Below, piece by piece: positions 35,001 to 48,500 of a stretch of 64,000 nt of DNA. The translations under genes and the position numbers were made by a program. The first letter of the stretch is position 1. Every line of letters starts with the position of its first letter. A model generated the notes under the pieces. It ran no database searches. It was not told the origin of the DNA and saw nothing but the letters and a program-made list of their open reading frames with translations. Origin of the DNA: Limnephilus marmoratus (Eukaryota > Arthropoda > Insecta > Trichoptera > Limnephilidae); contig OU862907.1 in NCBI GenBank assembly GCA_917880885.1, positions 65,777,072 to 65,841,071 of the forward strand, read 5' to 3'.

Positions 35001-38000
35001 GAAATTTGAGAGTAAGAAGAATTTTGCTGGTATTTGAATAAACTGCATTGAATAATTTGAATTACAGTGAAACCCTCTTAATTCTACGCAACCGGGCCCG
35101 AAAAGAAGAAGATAGAGAGATACGAAATTACGAATGTTAGAGGAGAGCGCTAACATTTACAGAGACAAAATCAATGCCAAAATTGCGAAAATGTTTAATA
35201 AAACACGACTCGTTTGAAATAGAGCAAAAATCTCGCGGGCATTGCTTTAAACAGCATTCAAAGAAACACTGTGAATTTTTCATACATATAACTTGTAAAA
35301 TAACCGAAAAACACTTGTTTATAATAATTTTTGGAGCATACTTTGCGATTTTTTTCTATCGAGGGAATTTTATATAATTTGCGTTTCGGCATGGGGAATG
35401 TCTAGATATTATCTTCAAGAATAACATATATTTTTTTAAGAGCTTTAAAACTTAATGTGTTTAAGGGAAATATGTAAGAAATCGGTAGTAATTCGGGTAG
35501 CGGGCCCTTAAGAAGTTTCGTGGCTTAAGAGGTTTGGTTTTTTCGGTTCCTTGACCCAAAATTGGCCTAATTTTTCCCACACATAAGGTTTTTCTATAAT
35601 ATGCTATAATTTAAACACTGTTTAAGGCATCTCACAAAGAGTGCATTAAATGGAAAATAATCCCTTAAAACACATAAGATATTATATTGTGTAATTAAAA
35701 GTTAAAGTGTTATATGAGTTATACTACAATAACTACTCACATGTGTCATACATGATTTTTAAAGATGAAAGAGTTTCATCGTGGAAATGATTTTTAACAT
35801 AATAATTTTATGTATGAAAATACTGAAAGTCAGATTTCCATTAAAAATCTGTGATTTTCGGTATTAACATCATGACAGTTAATTTTAAGTTGAAATATAT
35901 TTCTATTGTTTTAGATGTGATCAAGCTACTAAGAGTTTTTGGGCTCTAATGTACAAGATTAAGAAATGTAATTCACGTGGCAGCAAGGCATTTTCTTTAT
36001 TAAAGCGAATCAAAATGATTCATGTGGCATTATTGTACTACTTTCTGTTAAACTATTTGCTGGATGGGTTGCACTTGGGTCGATTCCCTTCATTGAAGCG
36101 CCTCGTGATATATGACATTTTTCGTTTTGATCTGCTGACATGCAACACGAAATTTGGGGTACACTACACCATTGACTTGTGATTCAAACAATGTTGGCCC
36201 ACGAACATTCACAGCAACAACCTAAAGTAGAAGCATTCATCACTTTTTAGATTAACTGTGTAAATGCGACCAAGAGCATCAGTAAAACGCACAACCGGAT
36301 GATCAGTAACCACATCGCCGTGCTTCCGACGTGGAAATCTCTTTGACGAAGCGTTCCAAGTGTAATAGTAATAACGTGGCATTTCAGAGTAGAGCAAGGT
36401 TCGGGCAAACAGATCGCATTGGCAAATCGAAAAGAAACTGGTCAATGTTGTTGCTGGAGGTGTTTCTGCAAGTGGCAAAATTCGATGTAATGAAATAAAC
36501 TCGTTGACCATTCTCCAGATGCCATATCACTGACTTTCGCGACAAATTTGCAGATATATTTGATTGACTTCACCGAATTGCAATACTCTACGTTGCAATG
36601 CGCCTCGAATGTTTTGGAAAGAAGTGGCTGTTTTCCTGGAGTTGTGCAGACATACGTTCACCGTTTGTCTCATTTTCGACTATTGACATTGAGTGTGTAA
36701 GAAAGAAGGGCAGCATTATATGATTAAAAACAAAAGCAAAACAATCAGCGCTTTGACATTAAAATTTTATGTTTTTGAATTATTGGAATTCACGCAAACG
36801 TCAATATTATACCTAACACAATATTGCTGCAGCTCTTTCAAAAGATGAAAATTCGTTCCATACAAAATTTATGAGGAAATGAATTTTCTTCATAACTATT
36901 TATTTGATTAATTTTTGTGATGTTTTAATAGTTATTATCCTTTCCGGGTAGGAGACAAATCCAACAAATCAAAGATCATCAAAATTGGTCCAACCGTTCT
37001 CGAGTTATAAATAGTGTAACTAACCCGACTTTGTTTTATATATTAAGATAGTTCATTTTTAATGGAATATCTAATATTTTTTTTAAGATTTAACAAGGAT
37101 GGGATTTTCTCTATTATGTGAAATTTAAAAGTCAATCCGGAGGAAGAAGACTATATACAAATATTATTAAAAAAATTATGTGATTTTATATCTTCATTTA
37201 ACACCCTTTTATCACTATTAGACAAATCAAAACAAGAATTTTTTTTTCCCATACAGTCGTGACCCACATTTATGTACATACTGTTATAGGCATATCGGAT
37301 AATAGGGGGTGCTGAAATGGACAGGATTGGATTATCGCGGTTCAACTGTATTCATATAATTACTTATGTGAAATGTTACATAAAATATGTGGTTTGTATT
37401 ATATTTAAGAAATTTTGCTTTTGATTTATTAAATAAGAGAAGATTATATAAGTATACAAATGTGTAAAAGAAAATAAATCAAGAGTAAGTGTGTAAATTA
37501 CCTCTGCATCGACCGCTGTACCAGCCCGGGTCGGCCTTCAGGTCCGCCGGCACCATGACTATATCTCCTGGCTGCAGGGACAGCTCGTCTACCGAGCGAG
37601 CCACAAACTCATACACCGCTCGGTACTTTATCTCCTCACCCACGGCGCCACCACCCATGGGCGCTGCAACTAAAATAACACAATTCATATTTAATATTTG
37701 GACAGTAAGCTGGAGGAAGGATGGTTGAGATGGTAAGATGGTACGTGCAGATAAGATGGTATGGGTTTTGTCCTACGCATTGCGAGAAATTTCAGAGACA
37801 CCCGGGTTCTCACAGTACTATACAATGCTTTGGTTAGGAGAAGGCTTGAGAACGGATTGGTGGTTTGGATCCCACACCAAGTGAAGTATTTCCTTATGTT
37901 GAAGAAGGTTCAGAAGAAATTTATAAGATTTCTTTACCTGTGGGAGTATGGCTACTATCCGTGGCTCTACCCTACCCACTTTCTCTTGGGTATGCTCGGT

Positions 38001-40882
38001 ATGAACCTTCTACGGAAGGGATGTGCTCATTGTAACACATTTCTTCAAACATATTCGTGGATGGTTCTAAAACTTGGCTATCATGGAGAGCATTAGTTTC
38101 TATGTTACCGATGGTTATCTCCGTCACCGACAGCTTAGACTGTTTCATCTCCCGGCTTGCAGAACTAACTTGCCAATGGTCATGCCAGAGAGGGAGAGAT
38201 ATCTTGTTAAATGGAATCACTTTGAATATCAATTTATTTAACATCAATGAAGCACGATTCAAATGGCAATCTTTGTTGCTGTTACTCTAAATCTGTTTAT
38301 CTTATCTAAAATATTTTTCTCTTTTAAAAACGCTTTGAAATTGTAATTTTGAATTGTTTTTTAAATGAATAAATTGAATTGAAAAGACGGAGACCGCCAG
38401 ACCAAACAGTGAAGCAGGCAATGTCTATGGAGCTTCATCCACACTCATCCAGAGGAAGACCAAACAACTCCTGGATGACACAACGCTTCAAAATATTACA
38501 GAGAATATAAATTTTGCAGCTGTCGTAAGGAGCACTCATAAAATGAAAAACTTTTGTTAATAATCACACGAAAACATCACAAAACATTAGTTGAATCTTT
38601 CAAACAATCTAAGCATCCCTTTCTTAATCATATTCGTTACACTTACACTATTCTGGATCTCAAAATGTCATGGTTTTAGCATACAGCAATCTCATTTCTA
38701 CAGCATTCAGACACAAGGGTCCCAAATGCTCCCAATTGTGTGGAGCCAGTGAGACTATGGCATCCCCAATTTGGGTATGTAGTATGTTGTGAGGCTAAAG
38801 GTAGTGGGGAGGGGAAGGAGGTGGGATAGTACTTGGCTATTCATTATGTCAATAAATGCAGCTGAAACCATCACAATTTGGGAGGCGATTATGGGTACCG
38901 CCGCCCCGGAAACCATTTATTGAATAACCAACACCCTTGCCATAGGTCATCCCAAGTGGTTTACTACTTTTGGTGATTTAGCAGAGGTGTATGTAATGCA
39001 TTTGCCCGCCTACTGCGTGGCGGGCCGGATCGGAAGAGACTGGTTGAACGAAACCTAACCTAGACCTCTCCAGCTGGACTCTCTCGACCCATTGGCTCGC
39101 CCCACAGGGGAGGGATGGATTCGTACATCCGTCACTCCTGGACACATTAACCCTCAGATTCCTATCCATCTCATACATTTTTCCTTCACAGAACTTCATC
39201 TCCCTCCTTTTCCTAAAAAAACCCTCCACATAGCATCCCCAAAGATGACATAGGCCCTAAGATAATTTGTTTTTCCTCTGGACATCCCTTGTGAAGCTAA
39301 TGTAATAAAAAAATAAATTAAAAAATATCTTAAGTTTTCTTTCACCAGGGTGATACTGAAAGTATCTTAACACTCTGAAAATGTATGTATACATTTATGT
39401 ATGTCTTTTCTTAGTCTACTTTCATCCTTCCTTTGTCTTTGTCTCTGCCACACATCAGGATTGGTATTAGCTCTCCATTGTGGACTGCTGTAATATTAGA
39501 TTAACATAACATGTGTCGTAAGGAGCATTCATGGAATAAAAGAATTTTGTTAATAGCCACACTAACACGAAAATATTAATTCAATCTCTCAAGCGTTCAC
39601 ACAATTTAAACCTTTTGTCGTGTCAAATTCTACCAAGAAAGGGTCGTTCCACGTCGTGTCGCAAGTCTCGTCACTGAACGCCGCAAATATCGCATCGCCA
39701 GGACCAGCAATAGCGTTATCTCCGTCAGCGCTGTTTCTAAGTTTTGTGTCGTTAGTGATATCTCTCGTCACGTTTGCGGTATTCCAACACGGGGCAGCAA
39801 CAAAATCCCACAAGTCTGTCACTAGATGATATAATAAAATATAAATGCTAAGGCTAAGGTGTGTTTGGGGCTGGAAAGAGAGGGAAGAGAAGGAGATAGG
39901 AGAGAGAAAGGTTGGAATTACATGACTATTCATATACCAAACACAAAACACGATTACTAATGTTTAACTTGTTCAGTAAAACCTTTGTTGATTACATGAC
40001 TATATATTTAACGCATACTACATATAAATGTTAAGTTATATAAAAATATAATAAACAAAATATTACATAGATATAATTTGAGATTTACACGGTCAAAATA
40101 TTACATAGATATGATTTGAGATTAAATTACTTGATGAGTTCATATTTAAATGATAAATACCTGAGTTTGTCGCGACCGTTGGCGTTGCGCTTGTGGCCCA
40201 CGCCGTTTCCTGCGTCGCGTCGGAGCTGCCCCAATCCGCAGTGGCCGCAGGGGTAGCCCACGAATCTCCTGGGAATAGCAGAAACACGCCGTTAATAAAT
40301 AGTAAACATTCGATGAAGGAATTTGTGAAATAAAAATCTTAAAAGAGGATTTGCATGACATCTCAAATCAACAAAGCACTGTTGTACCTCTGCAATGATA
40401 ACTAAAGACAAGACATCTCGGTGCTATTGTCCAGGTCTTGGCGATGGATGGATCTGTCCATCTACTGCATGGCTGGCTGGATTTGGAGAGACTGGTTGAG
40501 GGAGATCTTTCTACCTCTCTAACAGGTCTCTCTCGACACATCCCATTGCATCGCAGTGGAAGGGATGGATTTGTACATCCATCACTCCTGATCCTCAGAT
40601 TCCCACCCACCCTTCATACCTTTTTCCTACCAAGATCTTCCTCTCCTTCCTTTCCTAAAAACACCCTTAACTCAGCATCCCCAAAGATGGCATAGGCCCT
40701 GAGGGGAATGATTTTTACGTTCAGAAATGTTTCATTTATAGAGCTTTAATTGTGAAGAGGTAATAACAAAAAGTTTTCGTAAAATGTCATTTCGTTTAAG
40801 ACACCAAAAGCGAATATTCTCGAAAATTCGGAGGGGTTAACGCATATATCTGCTTACGTTGCTGACCGGTTAATGTAAAAAA

Positions 40883-40921
<39 letters not shown>

Positions 40922-43900
40922 TTTTTTTAATGTGAATACCATATATATAAATCTTGAATGTTCGGAGTCAGTGGGACTATGAGATATGTGGTGAGGTTTA
41001 ACATAGTGGGGAGATGGGGTGAGGTGATGAGGAGAGGAAGGTGGGGAAGAAGTATAACTCACCCGGAGCCTCGTCCCAAGCGGAGCGACTATTCTGGCTT
41101 GAGCTGATGGCCTGGTACTCAGCTTTCTTGGTCTCCCACAGCTTGTAGACCTATGACAAATAAATAAACACATTCATTAAGAAATCTCTATAAAGATAGA
41201 TTGATTTATTTACATTGTTAACTCGCTGATACATACTGCTTTTTGTATATTGTTGTTAATAATGTTTGTAGTAGAAAATGACTTAAAGAAAGGAGAGTTA
41301 GGGAGGGAAAAACACAGTTTCCAAGAGCAAACAGGAATATGATTTTCAAGAGGATTAAAGAATTAGGGAGGTCACAAAGAGTTTGGGAGGGCAAGTAGAG
41401 TTGATGTAATGACGTTACATATTATTAGACGAGGGGTAGAAATCTCAAAGTGGGAAGACAAGAACAAGACAATTGTAACGATCTCGATATCTAGTACTTT
41501 AGTACTAAACTGCTACGCTTCGAGTAAGGTCGCGTCTTACCAGTAAGTAAATTGCATTTTAAAAAGTGTCAAAATGCCCTCCTGTGTGATGAAAAAATGT
41601 TTCAATTACTCGGCAAATAATAGTAAAGGCGAATGAATAACATTTCAATAAAAAACACATAAATTTGTTAAAGACCACTTTTATTTTAAAACACTCCTTA
41701 ATTAGAATTTTAATCCCTATGACACAGGGGTTAAAATTCTTCACCGTAATAATAAAAGCAAAAAATTAGATAATTTAGAAGCACTAGAAATCAGAAAATC
41801 CCTAAATAATAATGCTAGTATTTTGAATAACCAAATTAACTTATCTTTCAGTCCCATTCTAAATATTTTTCCAATTAACCGCTCTGTTCTTTCCGGAAAT
41901 CCCGCAATTACCCCCACCCCTTTGCTCACCTCCCACTCGAACACCTAACATTCTGCATCATAGTTTAGTTATAATATTCTCCTGACGAAGGAAGGGTGCT
42001 TCCGAAACCGGTAGAGTGTTTTAAAATAAAAGTGGTCTTTAACAAATTTATGTGTTTTTTATTGTAAATTATGGCGAGCCACAAAGTTAGTGCTTTTTAC
42101 AAATATGCAATAACATTTCATTTGTAAGTACACGCAAATTACTTAATATTATCGATTATTATAAATATTACAATTAATTTTCATGTTTCCCGCTCGCGGT
42201 TTTAAACATCATTAGAGAAAATTCAAGTCCTACTAAAGTAAAGGGTCTGGACGTGCAACAGCCAAATTTCTGTTGCTAAGTAAACTTCACTGTTTTAAAG
42301 TAGACTGATCAGCCTAAACACTCTGTTCATTTGTTTGCTTGCGGTAAAACAACACATAAATCAGTAGTTCTAACAAGTATTGATGACAATCGCCACCATT
42401 TAAAAACTGTCGTTGCCCTATTGTATTTTACATAGCTCGACATATCAAACTCCGACAGGCAGCCGGACCTTTTATTCTAGTGGGCCTCGAGAATAGGTGA
42501 CAACGAACGTTCCATCAAAAAGTGACAAGCAATACACCGCCCGCTCATATATCCATGTCATTCATACACACGCATTATTTGATTGTCTATCTTTATCACA
42601 CAGGAATAAACTTTTGAATTAAGAAATTATACTGAAAATCGCTGAAAACAAAAGAGTGTTCCTTACTTTCCACATTATATTGTGAGTATATGAGACTATG
42701 GCGAGTCTATTTATTTATATAACGTCATTGAGTTGAAGTAGGTAAATAGAGTTTGAACGGAGAAATAAAGTTGGGAAAGGAAAATAAGATAATAAATAAA
42801 ATTTAAAAAAAAACCAAGCTTGGGAGGGAAAACAGAGTTGGGGGAGGGGGGGAAATATATTTTGCAAATAGTTTTGGGGAGGAAAATGATTCTGAAAGGG
42901 AATACCGAGATAGGGAGGATTATTTAAAAGAGTTTGGGAGGGAAAAAAGAGTTGAGGAAGAAAAATAGAGTTTGGAAAGGGAAATAAAGTTGGGAAATGA
43001 AAATCGGGGAGGGAAGATAGAAAAATGAAATAATTTAACTTTGTATAAACCACTTATTTGATGCGCAAATCCGACCGGTTTCGGAACAAACGTTCCTTCA
43101 TCAGGGAAAGCTTATACTATAAGTATAAGCTTTCCCTGACGTTTTCTATAATGGATAACCACAAAGTAATAGCTACATTCAAAAATAGGGAAGATAGAGT
43201 TTGGAAGGGAAAATAAAATGAAAAAACAGAGTCTGGGAGGGAAAATAGAGTTGTGAAGGGGAACATAGTTTCGAAGAGCAAACAGAGTTTAAGAAAGGAA
43301 GAAATATTCTTGTAATGTAATGCAGAGTTAAGAAGTTAAAAGAGTTTAAAGTTTAAGTTTAAAGTTTGGGAGGGAAAATAGAGTTTGGGAGGGAAAAGAG
43401 TTTTCGAGGGAAAATACAGTTTGAGATGAATAACAGTGTTTGGGAGAGAAAAGCAGAATTAGGGAGAAATTTAGAAAAGAAAGCTGAGTTTGCAAAAGAA
43501 AATTATGTTTAGGAGTTTGGGTTGAAAAATAAAGTTGCGAAAAAAAGTTCGGAGTTTGGTATGGATTAGAGAAACGTTGTGTACCTGATCGCATTTCTCC
43601 GACAGCTGGATGATGTTAGTGTTGATTTCGGCCAGCTGGTCCTTGTTCTTCTCAACATCCAGGGTCTTGGTGCCGATTATAGCCTTGGCTGCCTCGATCT
43701 ACAAAACAAACCAAAAGTAAACTTCCTGTCTCATTTACGGTCATACATCATCTTATTGTTGAAGAGGTCAATAAATGAATTTCGGCATCCGCACTATTGC
43801 TACATTTATGAGGTGTACCAAATTCATCAAACTCAAGAAGTCAGTGTCCACCAGTAGGATGGCCTCCGTTGTCAAGAATAAGATTCTTGATTCGCAATCC

Positions 43901-45497
43901 GAAGGTCGCGGGATCGCATCCCGGCGTGGGCAAATAAATTTTATGTGATTAATTTGTGTTATTTCACAATTAATTCATTTAAAATAATATTTAGTAAATT
44001 TGCGGCACGTTCCAGAGTGGAAGATACTCTCAGTATCGCCCTGGAGTAAGACCACCATTCAGAATTGAAGCGTTGCTTGAAATGGCGTTAGCCGTGTTTG
44101 GTAACCAGATTTAAATATCCAGCTACTTCCCCACCTTCCTCTTCCACATCTCTTTCCCCTCCCCACTACCTTCAGCCTCACAACATACTCCAATTGGGGA
44201 TGTCATAGATGGGAGCAGTTGGGACCCTTGTGAGATATTCACATAAAAAAAGACATAGAATTCACTGGGTTACGACCATATCACCTGTGTGGAAGAATTT
44301 CTCAAGTCCATTGATGAAGCAGTCGAGATCAAAGAGGGCGATGGATTTTGGACTAAAAAGCTATGACACAATACAGTTTAGTATTTTTTTTTTGGTCGAA
44401 AATTTTATTCAAATTTTCGAATTATTTTCTCGCGCATTCGCATAATATGCGCGCGCCCGCGCGTCTCCGGCCAATTAGAGGTTAAATAATAATGGATTTT
44501 TGGAATTCGCCAATCATCTTATTGATAAAGATCATAACTTCAATCAAAGCACCGGTGCTAAGATTTCACACAGAAATGGTCATGGTAACAGACTCAATAA
44601 TTTAGAATCACTTGAAATAAAGAAAGCCGTTAAAACAAAAATCCAAATCCTTAATAATCAGCTAAATGTGTCCAACAGTCCGATATTAGGGATATTCTCC
44701 ATAAACTAGTAAAAACTGTAACGTAATTATTTTCATGGTTCTTATTCAGTCGGTACTTGCTCAGAATGAGTACCTATTATTAATTTCGGCGTGCCGTTGG
44801 AAAGATGCAGAACAAATTCAAGTTGCCTGGAACGTTTTTCGATTGTTTTGGGAAAAAGAAAAAACTGTTATAAGGGCGACGTCATGACATAATAATGAAT
44901 TTGTCGGAAGTTTGATTTGTAAAGAGTTTGATACTCGTAAATGATTGTGTTAATTTCTCCATCAGCAACTTTGCTTCGCAACAGAGTGGTTGCTTGATGT
45001 AGTTAGGGTTTTTGTTCAACAAGCCAGGGAGGTTAGTGCGAACACCTACAAATTGGTGCTGTGAAGAATTATTGCTTGACGCTCGTAATGACGCGGGAAA
45101 CAATCCACCGAGAAATAGCTATCGGGATTACCTACTGAATACAGTTTGATAAATTGATGTTTTGGACGGGCGTGCTTACAGCCACGTACAATCCAATATC
45201 ACCGAGGACTTGATGAAGATTGCAGGCACTTCTTAAATGACATTTACAGTCTAGAACTGCGGGTTATATCCTTTCAATGCTCAGAATTGGCCATCGGAAG
45301 CATCGTGAGCAGCGGGCCTTTGTGGATGGACTGGAATCTCGGCTGCTTCACGGTGTCATGGGCTTGCGAAGCGGCAGCTCTGGGGCTCTTCTCCAGCTAT
45401 CTGGAGCCCTTGTCGCTGAGGCTGGATGAGGTGCGCCATATTATCTATCGCAAGCTACGAATGATCATTTGGAGTGGATTCTACTAAAATAACTGAA

Positions 45498-45573
<76 letters not shown>

Positions 45574-48500
45574 ATTTTTTTGAGTTTACAAAGGTATTTA
45601 TGTAGATTATGTTTTTGCTTGTCAATAATAACAAGTACATTTTTGTTTAATGTGAGTTCTTTTATTTACATCAGATAGTAGCTATCTTTTATCCCACGCA
45701 GGACCCTGAGATGATGATGAGAGCTCATGCATACGGAATTTCTTTGCTAACAGAGCAAGGTACGTGTCAAAACTGTTAATCACCTATTCAAATGACGATT
45801 TGTCGCTGAATATATAATATGGTAATTCATTAAATACCACCCGTCTCTTTCACTGTTCCTTTGTATTATGTTTTGTCTCTTTTTATATCTATATAAGCTC
45901 ACACTATCTGTATTTTTGATCAGTTTAATTTTATACCCTGAAGATGTTTGAGTAAAGCGAAACCGGTCGGTATTATGAAAATTAAATAAATCATGGTTAC
46001 AAACAAAGTTACTGTTTATAATAAGTACTTACTTTATCTTTCAACTGTTTGAGTGTTGTCTCCATGTTGTTGAATTTATTGACACTATCCTCCTCACCAG
46101 ATTTAGCCTGCAACATAAAATAGAAAAAATCAACACTTAATATTTTATGCGCTGCCATACCGTTCATCCGATTGCGATGAAACTTTGGTGATATGTTGTG
46201 CGCACGCCCGCGAAGGTTATAGGTTATATAATGGTAAGCTCTCGTGTTGTAAAAACATACCTTGGCCTCCCAATGCGCTTTCTCCTGGTTGAGAGCAATT
46301 TGTTTGGCATTCAACTCTTTCAAATTTTGCTTCAGTTTTGACATCTCTTGCATTGAAGTATCGCGGGTTGTTCTGAAATTTAAACCAACAAATAAATTGT
46401 AACTATTCATCAAACTCAAGAAGCCAGTGTCCACAAATAAAGTGCTGATTTATAGAAATCACCTGGATGAAGGAATTAAGGGATTGAGTCCAACAGAGGG
46501 CGATGCAATTCGGACAAAATTCTATCGTACTGTAATTTTAATCGTAATATTGTAATCATTCTGAGTTCCGAAAGTTCCGAAACCATTCTCAACCTTCAGA
46601 AGACTCATTCAATAAATCAAGCGTACCATGAGCTGAGTTGGTAACACTGATGCTGATCGAGTTATAGTTCGTTCAGGGCAAGAAATTCCGACCCCCGGGT
46701 TTACCTAAGGGGGGGGAGCATTACCTCATCCCGTCAATGGTGGCCTTGACGTCAGCCACGCTGGCTCGAGTGTCCACGATACTTTGCGTCAGCACCTTGC
46801 CCCGCGCCTGCACCGTAGTAAGCTCCATGGTCAGCTGCTGGTTCTTCCCCTTCAGGGCCAGGAGCTTCTCCTGCTCCAGGTTTCGCATGGCCTGCAGCTC
46901 TTGGGTCCTGACCAAGACAAAAATTACATATTATATTATGTGGGCTCCGATAATCCAGTTCTGATTTATATGCTGATGCTTTGACGGCTTTTTGTTTAAA
47001 CAAATTAATTTATATAGCTTTTTTCTATATTCCCGCATCCACTTTTGTCCCGCATTCTTGGTTTATTTCAATAGGGGATAATATTTCATAATCAAGGACC
47101 CTTCAAAATAAATAGATATAGGTTTTACTGAAAGTATGTCTCATTGATGAAAATTATAAATAAAATTGGTCCTAAATGAGTGCCTTGAGGAACACCGCAA
47201 ACAGTTGTAAGTTGGTAATAAAGTGATTCTAAGTATTAAAACAGCACAAACCTCTTGCTCTCCCACTCTAGCAGACACTGTCGTTCCATCTCTTTCCTTG
47301 CTGCGTCTCTCTTTTCCTAATAAAAATAAGAAAGAGTTATAGTAAGAGTTCCACGACAACTCAACAAAGTCTCATTTCAACACCTATTTTAATAAAAAGT
47401 CATTAAAAGTGATTAAAAAATTTTACAATAGCTCATAACCTAACCTAACGTAATCTATTTAACCATTTCTGTTTTTGTTTTTCTATATTAGTAAGGTTTT
47501 CACATACTAGTTGTTTATCAATTATATATGATATAATAATTAATAATTGGCTAAATTATATAGCGCGTCTGTCTGTTCTATATAAACTCAAAACTACTGA
47601 ACAGATTTTCATGCGGTTTTCACCAAAGGATAGAGTGATTTATGAGGAAGGTTTAGGTATATAATTTGTCAAGGTTTTGAGTAAATTGGTAGAAATATAT
47701 AATATATAATGGAGAATGTATGTAAGCAGGCGGTGTGGATTTGATTTGTATGCAAATCTACAGTTTTATACCGAGGTTGATGAAATTTTGCTCATGTGAC
47801 CTTCAAAACAAGAGGAATGTCACTGTCTACATTTTATTTCAAAAACTCTGTCTAAAGCCCGGGCATCGCCACGGACTTTAGCTAGTACGCAATAAAATAT
47901 TCACAATGTTTTTTTAGTACAGCTGGAAGAGTATTTTTGTACGAGAAGAAGTATGAATGTGAATGAAGCAACGAGTGTGTGCCAAGACCGAGTTGGTTGG
48001 CAGTCTATGCTTTCTGCCTGCCTCTGCAGAACCGGTGTGAGGTTTAGTTAGTTAAATGTCAAGTTAGTTGCTTTAGCCAATTTGCTTACCTGATCTTCTT
48101 TCTGCTTCCTCTTGATTTCTTCCTGCTCTCTCTTCTGAATCTCCAATCTCAGCTTCTCCCTCTTTTCCGCCTCCTCGCGCTCTTTTCTCTCTCTTTCCGC
48201 CTGCAATTATCACATGAAAAGTTAAATACTTATTTATTTACCACCCATCCAGACTCACGGCGAGAAGCCCCGAGAACACCCGAGAAGCGAGAATGTGAGG
48301 TGTTTCTCGCATTCTCTTTCTCGGGCTCGCCTCTTCTCGGATCACTGTCGGTAAATTTGGCCGCTTCAAAGGATTTCTCGGGCGAGAAGCGAGAAGGCTA
48401 CTACACTCACGTTTTGTCTCAGTGTTGTTTAGTGAGCGGTTAAGACTAGACGTGCGTTATATTTTTGTTTTTGTATCGAAAATTTTGTTTACTTTAAAAT

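Larger units (their letters stand above)
34436..37348. mobile_element. pogo/Tigger-like element with nested insertions
   Basis: The left end CAGTTGACCCGCGGTAATCC and the right end GGATTATCGCGGTTCAACTG are inverted repeats flanked by TA (34434-34435 and 37349-37350), the pogo rule. Inside lie another pogo-like repeat (about 35067-35205) and a Helitron protein fragment. Confidence 0.82.
41648..42108 (+). mobile_element. Penelope-like element fragment with hammerhead, 12-bp TSD
   Basis: Flanked by AATAACATTTCA at 41636-41647 and 42109-42120. It begins with an inverted copy (41648-41697) of its own 3' end (42016-42064), then the end of the Penelope ORF, then the hammerhead motif and the 3' tail. 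An inverted terminal piece plus a ribozyme in the repeat is the known plan of Penelope-like elements. Confidence 0.88.
42740..43560. repeat. Purine-rich satellite (GTTTGGGAGGGAAAATAGA type)
   Basis: Degenerate units of about 19 bp (GAGTTTGGGAGGGAAAATA) continue from a sparser zone that starts near 41290. The array is split by the hammerhead insertion at 43022-43186. Confidence 0.85.

Noticed and set aside
39589..39600. Extension of the 39612-39821 open frame into the intron
   Set aside because: The donor AAAG|gtttaa fits the phase of the next exon, so the extra codons are intronic.
45455..45640. Arg-Glu repeat peptide
   Set aside because: Produced by the (TC)n microsatellite.
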